A DNA stretch of 64,000 nucleotides, taken from NCBI GenBank assembly GCA_032622095.1, contig CP136066.1:199416978-199480977 (forward strand), read 5' to 3'. The notes below the pieces were generated by a model, which was not told the origin of the DNA, ran no database searches, and worked only from the letters and a program-made list of their open reading frames with translations. Positions 59,161-64,000 of the stretch are shown in pieces. The stretch comes from Siphonodentalium dalli (Eukaryota; Mollusca; Scaphopoda; Gadilida; Siphonodentaliidae). The position numbers and the translations under genes were made by a program. How positions within the stretch are numbered: position 1 is the first letter of the stretch; each line of letters begins with the position of its first letter.

Positions 59161-59337
59161 TGATGTAACTAAGACATTTAAGCCTAGATCATTGATGTCT
59201 CAAACACTAATGTGACAATCAGTGGCTAGAAAATAACTGTCATCAGTCCTGATGTAACTACGACATTTAAGTCTATATCATTGATGTCTCAAAGACTAAT
59301 GTGACAATACGTGGCTAGAAAATAACTGTCATCAGTG
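59161..59337. repeat. 89-bp tandem duplication
   Basis: TCCTGATGTAACTAAGACAT through GAAAATAACTGTCATCAG occurs twice in a row with a handful of substitutions. Confidence 0.92.
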
Positions 59338-60409
59338 CATCAAACTAATCAGTGAATTATTTTCATGTGAACCAACTCAGATGATAATGATTAGTTACTC
59401 TAACAACACATGCAGTATCCAAGTCCGGCATAGTGACTTCTTGCTATTTATTTGTAGTATAATTGAAGTTTTTCCACTAGACTAACAACATTGGTATAGA
59501 ATAATACCAGATAATGAGCTGATTGATCGACTAGTCAGGAATTAGTTAAAAATTATGGAGTTGTGTGTATCCTGCACAATTACCTAGGTTTGCAGACATC
59601 AGCAATTTATAAACAAAATATATATATTTCCAATTACATACTGGTAAATATAATCATTTACATGTATTTATTTTTAAAGTATGTTAACTCTAGTTGAATT
59701 AGCGCTTAACAACTGATATATCATGGATACGTCTACGTGATGCCAACAGTGATTCGAAAGTGAAGATTGAGTTCACTATCCTGAGATGTTATCAGCTTAA
59801 AACGTAGTACCGCCAAAATAGCCGAAGCAAATGTTTCTGAATAATATTGCCAACTATTGTTAATTTGATATGAATAACCAAGCTACAACATACCGTTGAT
59901 AATGCATGCATTAGTTTTACATCTACTGCGTGAAAAGGGACAAACGACTACATTGCGCATTTACTGATTTTAAATAGACTTTTGGTGCAGTATGGTGCGG
60001 TTGTGATAATTAATGGCCTATGCTTCCAATATGTAAGAAATATGAATATATTGCTGCAAAATCAGCAATTAGAATAGGAATTGAGATAGCACAGACATAC
60101 ACAATTGTAGCTAGTGTTTTATAGGGCGATGATATTTCGTTGATTGAACGACATTGAAGAATTGTAACCAGTAAGTTGATTATCTAAAATGTCCTGATGA
60201 GACCATATTAAATATATCGGACAGACCCCCCCCTGATAACTTCGGCACAAGCACATGTGTGCACCCTATTGTGATACAAATTCCACACGAATAACTTCAT
60301 ATAAAACGTTTACAGTCCCATGGAATTAGTCCTAAAGAAACTTAAATTTCAAACTGCTGTTAATTACCAACTGTTAAAACATATTGACTAAAGACGGGTG
60401 GTTATCTAC
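59338..60409. other. Unassigned DNA, probable intron
   Basis: No exon or element recognised. Confidence 0.5.
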
Positions 60410-60461
60410 CTGAAACAATGCACATTGGAGCCACCACGAGACACCACCACAATAACAGCAT
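60410..60461 (-). CDS. Signal-peptide exon (first coding exon)
   Basis: Minus-strand exon of 52 nt. The ATG follows directly on the acceptor-like CTTTCCTATTTCCAG. It encodes MLLLWWCLVVAPMCIVS, a typical hydrophobic signal peptide, and ends in phase 1 before the donor GTAGATAA. It joins the EB-like exon at 54755 (junction GTT) in frame, giving cleavage near CIVS-VEA. The intron before the ATG implies an upstream 5'UTR exon, perhaps ending at CAAG before GTAACTTG near 60664. Confidence 0.72.
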
Positions 60462-60770
60462 CTGGAAATAGGAAAGCAATTAACTATTCGTAAATCGTAC
60501 ATATACAAACACTGACTACATTTGAAAAGGCAAAATTATTACCATCGTTTCTTGGAATTAACGCATAATGTAAATGCGATCGAAGCTAATATATCGATGA
60601 ATATTTAGAGAGAGATATATATTTTTTGAGTTATTGCACAAGCCCAGGCGGTAATACAAGTTACCTTGTCTCCAGTTGTGACGAATGTCATGATATAAGG
60701 CACGGTGGGACCAATGCCACCCGCCGAAGCAGAGAGTGGTATTGTTCAACGCGAACTGTGGGTATCACTT

Positions 60771-60838
60771 GTAGGTAGTACTACCAACTTTGGGTCGCGT
60801 CGTATAAAAGGGCCGACGCTACCTACAGTGGGTACACC
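60771..60838 (+). promoter_or_regulatory. TATA promoter flanked by inverted repeat
   Basis: TATAAAAG at 60803-60810 stands about 290 bp upstream of the ATG at 61092. It is bracketed by TGTAGGTAG (60771) and its complement CTACCTACA (60819). A 12-bp palindrome GGTAGTACTACC lies just upstream. ACAGTGGGTACAC at 60827 recurs at 61709, past the stop codon of the gene. The signal-peptide exon of the minus-strand gene lies about 340 bp to the left, so the promoter could be divergent. Confidence 0.55.
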
Positions 60839-60878
60839 ACACAACACATTGTTCACACAACACATTGTTCAACATTAG

Positions 60879-61547
60879 CAGTCGGACCTCCAGAGAGCTT
60901 GGATCGCCACCTCTCAGGATGAACTCACCACCGTTAATACCAATGTCACGCTTTGTCTGAGCTGGTCACTTCATGCTCATAAAGGCGGATACCAGCTGGT
61001 TCTGGATTTCCAAACGGGCCCGGCACAGCACTTTTCAGGGCTCCCTACCGGACCGGAAAATACCAGATCAGCACGGAAACCACGACAAAAGATGAACAAG
61101 AAAAAGAAGAAAACACCATCAAGGAAAAAAAGAGAAGCCGAGAGACTAGCCGCGTGGAAAGAGAAGAAGGCGACGGATGTTACACCAGCCAGCTCCTCCC
61201 ATGCAGTCGAGATCCCGACCCAGTCTGTCCAGGAGATGGAATCACCACCACCATCGCCTCTACGGCCAGACGCGGACACCTCCGACTTCATCCCGAAGAC
61301 TCCGGAATACATCGAGCCGGAGCCTGCCAATCCTATATCACCGGTAACCGAACAAGAAACAGATGCCACCCGCCTATGGAGAGAAAACTACATGAAAGAA
61401 TCAGCTAAATATCACGCCAGCGTAGACGAATCAATTAAGAAAGCAGAAGAGACTAGAATGAAAGCAAAGGCAGTCTTAGACGAATTAGATCCATCGAAAA
61501 GTAAAAACAAAAAAAGTAAAAAGCTAAAAGCAACCAGCAAAAGCTAA
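60879..61547 (+). CDS. Intronless lysine/glutamate-rich protein, unknown function
   Basis: The frame with ATG at 61092 encodes 151 residues. It is open back to 60879 without another ATG (SLHAHKGGYQLVLDFQTGPA upstream), so the start may be non-AUG, lost, or upstream of a frame change. The ATG protein begins with a basic cluster (MNKKKKKTPSRKKREAERLA), followed by a Ser/Pro/Glu-rich middle and a coiled-coil-like, lysine-rich C-terminal third (SIKKAEETRMKAKAVLDELD) ending in KKSKKLKATSKS. The layout recalls nucleic-acid-binding ORF1/Gag-like proteins of invertebrate retroelements, but I do not recognise the family. A TATA box upstream and AATAAA signals downstream suggest a transcribed single-exon unit. 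Confidence 0.5.
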   Translation, partial: QSDLQRAWIATSQDELTTVNTNVTLCLSWSLHAHKGGYQLVLDFQTGPAQHFSGLPTGPENTRSARKPRQKMNKKKKKTPSRKKREAERLAAWKEKKATDVTPASSSHAVEIPTQSVQEMESPPPSPLRPDADTSDFIPKTPEYIEPEPANPISPVTEQETDATRLWRENYMKESAKYHASVDESIKKAEETRMKAKAVLDELDPSKSKNKKSKKLKATSKS

Positions 61548-62329
61548 ACATCCCAACCTCACTTTGCCTCCGGTCAGCCTCCGCATCTGAACAGCATCAC
61601 CAGCCTCAACAATCGATCTTCATCGAATATATCAAGAAAGGGTGAAGGGAATCGCACAATGCGTTCCGACCATCCTACCCGTCCTGCGGCCGGAAACTAC
61701 ACAACAACAGTGGGTACACTCTAGATAGGTCAAGATTAACGGTCATTTTTGTCGCGTAGTACAGTTCGGCCGATGTGAAAAAGTAATAACGTCCCAGACC
61801 TGTTTACCGACTTTTGATGTACTTTTACTGACTTAATTGATTTACTAAGACACATAACGGGCATCGATTGTCAAGATTTGTGGGGTTTTGGGGTGTCAGC
61901 CCTGTCATTGGTTAACTTTGTTAAAACTTTTGGCGAATTGCCTAATAGTCATTATTGGTCAATAAAAGTTGACTCTGCCATATTGTGGCGTTTGTTTAGC
62001 TAGTTAAAGGCTAACTTGGAGATATTTCTAGTCATAGAAACATATACAGGCCCCATAGCGGCCTATATTTATGATAGCTGATGTATTTCTACTTATGCTG
62101 TGATCATTCTTAATAAATAATACCGTTTTGTAACGGATGTGTATGTCCTAATTTGGCCGAGAATACAGCAAAGATACACAGAACATAAAATAATCACAGA
62201 CTCAAGATAGAGATACACATATAAAAGATCACAGATTTAATTATTTGTAACGGCGAGTTGGAGGCAAAACAAGTCACTCTACCACAACAAGCTTCACATT
62301 TATTCAAGCCCCCCTTCCACGTTACAGTA
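61548..62329. other. Probable 3' untranslated and downstream DNA
   Basis: No frame, exon or element recognised apart from the AATAAA signals. Confidence 0.5.
61961..61966 (+). terminator. Polyadenylation signal
   Basis: AATAAA about 410 bp past the stop of the 61092 frame. A second AATAAA is at 62112-62117. Either could end the transcript. No poly-A tract follows in the genome, which argues against a recently retroposed copy. Confidence 0.45.
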
Positions 62330-62432
62330 ATTTACAACGGTATTTTTTGTGATAAATTTACTATGGTAAAACATGGTTTTGCTATGTTTTACTACAGTAA
62401 TTGTACCACACTAAGACCGTTGTAAAATACTT
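62330..62432. mobile_element. About 100-bp hairpin MITE
   Basis: TTTACAACGGT on the left is inverted as ACCGTTGTAAAA on the right. Inside, TTACTATGGTAAAACATGG pairs with TATGTTTTACTACAGTAA. Confidence 0.72.
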
Positions 62433-62609
62433 TAGTTTAATTTGCCATGCTTGATAACATGCCTCTATATTAAATACCATGTTAAATGTCATCACTCTAT
62501 AGGAATTGCCATGCCGATACCATGGGAACCCCCATGACACCATTTAGAATCTGACATGCCACATCATTAAATTTGCTGTAGGACATTTTTCGTCGTTTCA
62601 AGGGGTTGG

Positions 62610-62900
62610 TTCATGGACAGGTAACCCAGAGTACATTGGCAGGTTCTCCACATATTGCCTGGATATTTGGTACTCCGGGATACCCGGAAAGGATCCGATA
62701 GAACATGGAAGGTACTCCACATAGTTCTGGTTAATAGGTACCCCAAAGTACACAGACAGTTACCACATGGTACATGGATAGGTACTCCAGAGTACCTGGA
62801 TATTAGGTACTCCAGACTCCAGACATGTGCCCCAGAGTACCAATACTTTATATTCCGCACGGGACAAGCGTAGTACATACGTAGGTACTCTGGGGGTGTT
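62610..62900. repeat. Degenerate GGTACTCCAGAGTACC repeat
   Basis: At least eight diverged copies of a palindromic GGTACTCCAGAGTACC block, separated by ATTAGGTA/GGATA pieces. The minus-strand frame across it (63010-62567) repeats TLGYL because of the repeat and is not called. Confidence 0.75.
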
Positions 62901-63760
62901 CTAGAGGAGTGTAGATCGTACGAAGCGAAAACTAACAAGTTACGATCTACCAGCCAATCATTGACGTGCATGCATGCAGTCCGTCTGATAAATCCGTTGC
63001 GGTTGGACAACTTAACGTGCGCACGAATTTGTCAAGATATCTCCAAACCAACCCACATCAGGACGTGGTTATAGGGGCTCCGTTGGGGTGTACAGAGTAG
63101 CATTTCAAACTGCACGCCACACGTTTTGTAATACCATTTGCACACGCCCCTTTGTGATTTGGTTTTCGCCAACAGTTCCCTCACGTCTCTGGATGGTAGC
63201 ATATTTTATGTAGATTAGTATTTTTGTGGCCACTAGCCAGGGAATGAACATAATCCGCTGAGTCGACCATGTTTCGGTACAGTATGAGAGCAATTTTTAT
63301 CTGAATCTGACAATTGCAAAATCATAATATCTCGAGGTCTAACGCCAGTCTAATTAACACCGATTTTTTTCCTTAAATTAATGATTGTTTTCGACTGGCC
63401 AATAGTGATCGACCATGACACACCGGGACGACAATGGTAATAGTATTTATTTTGTAATCAAAAGTGAACATGGGTATATTGTACAGGAGCGGGTGGCCAA
63501 ATTGGCCGTCTTTCTGTCGTCCCTATATATAACTGTAATTCAAGTCATAGAACGACAGCGTGAAACGGAATGGTTTCACCCAGAGTGAGAACATTTTGAA
63601 ATCTGAACATGAAATTTGCAAAATCCTAGCATTTAGACTGGCATCAAGGCTTGAAGCTCAAACGTTCCAATTGCTAGAAATTTCCAAACTGACATAACGC
63701 TAAGGTTGGAAAATGTCCAACTGATGGCCATTTCAGTCTAACATTTCGACAACAAATAGG
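62901..63760. other. Unassigned DNA
   Basis: No exon or element recognised. Confidence 0.5.
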
Positions 63761-63765
63761 AAAAT

Positions 63766-63786
63766 ATGCAAATGTTGGTATAAAAG
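63766..63786 (+). promoter_or_regulatory. Octamer plus TATA-like box
   Basis: ATGCAAAT (63766-63773), the POU/octamer site, stands five bases before TATAAAAG (63779-63786). No gene is recognisable in the remaining 210 bp of the window, so function is uncertain. Confidence 0.3.
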
Positions 63787-63899
63787 CGAAAAAATAAATC
63801 TATACGAGAACACTTGCTGTGAAATTTCCAACTAAATTAATGTTCTGTCAAGTATGAAAATTCCAACCGTTGTGACACACACCCTGTCACCGCATCCCT

Positions 63900-64000
63900 G
63901 CACCCCATTCATCATGTTCTCCATCTACAGTCTACATGATGATCGTGCTGACTAGTACATATTCAGCCATTCATCATGTTCCCCGTCTGCTGTTTACATG
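63900..64000. repeat. Start of a tandem repeat at the right edge
   Basis: CATTCATCATGTTC(T/C)CC(A/G)TCT occurs twice about 63 bp apart, with TACATG following each. This looks like the beginning of an array that continues past the window. Confidence 0.6.

Noticed and set aside
62567-63010. 147-codon minus-strand frame with several cysteines
   Set aside because: Most of it is the degenerate GGTACTCCAGAGTACC repeat (TLGYL repeated); no signal peptide or splice context.

Overview
This is AT-rich eukaryotic nuclear DNA. It has short coding exons with consensus splice sites (GT donors, pyrimidine-AG acceptors) separated by kilobase introns, many minisatellites and inverted-repeat elements, a degenerate Penelope-like element, LINE-type zinc-knuckle remnants and piggyBac-like TTAA insertions. 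No bacterial operon, rRNA or convincing tRNA gene was found. The overall texture (EB-type cysteine-rich modules, a Penelope element with a GIY-YIG region, abundant foldback elements) suggests a marine invertebrate, probably a lophotrochozoan such as a mollusc. That placement is inference.

Two groups of real exons lie on the minus strand. The first, in transcription order, is a signal-peptide exon (60461-60410), an EB-like cysteine-rich exon (54907-54755), a second exon with two six-cysteine modules (35602-35303) and a threonine-rich mucin-like exon (33165-33010). All junctions are phase 1. The second is a run of cadherin exons (22547-22479, 18620-18439, 16747-16676, 15417-15331, 14511-14398, 13247-13095, 12587-12399). 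Their phases join without a break and encode cadherin repeats EC1, EC2 and the start of EC3, most like the N-terminus of protocadherin-15-type cadherins. The phase-1 end of the mucin-like exon also fits the phase-1 start of the first cadherin exon. One long chimeric receptor (signal peptide, EB, mucin stalk, cadherin) is therefore possible, but two neighbouring genes are equally possible. No exon was found left of 12399, so the gene leaves the window through an intron longer than 12 kb.

The rest is repeats. 1-5.6 kb: a 52-bp satellite split by a 1.14-kb piggyBac-like insertion. 5.8-11.4 kb: a 5.6-kb giant foldback element whose arms carry YY1-like motifs about every 172 bp. 19.3-22 kb: a decayed Penelope-like element, part of whose reverse-transcriptase gene became a 79-bp minisatellite. 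24.4-26.4 kb: piggyBac-like MITE, LINE ORF1 remnant and a family of 69-nt palindromes. 26.7-27.4 kb: a 15-bp repeat. 29.2-30.1 kb: a broken copy of a widespread repetitive animal ORF. 34.6-36.2 and 46.6-47.1 kb: decayed duplicates of the EB exon. 37.7-42.3 kb: a second large foldback element. 44.7-50.7 kb: a segmental duplication holding two arrays of a 34-bp repeat. 51.8-54.4 kb: a second piggyBac-like MITE, a 912-bp perfect tandem duplication and a foldback pair. 55.4-57.8 kb: a dispersed ACGT-centred motif. 60.8-62.1 kb: an apparently intronless plus-strand gene with TATA box and polyadenylation signals, head-to-head with the signal-peptide exon.
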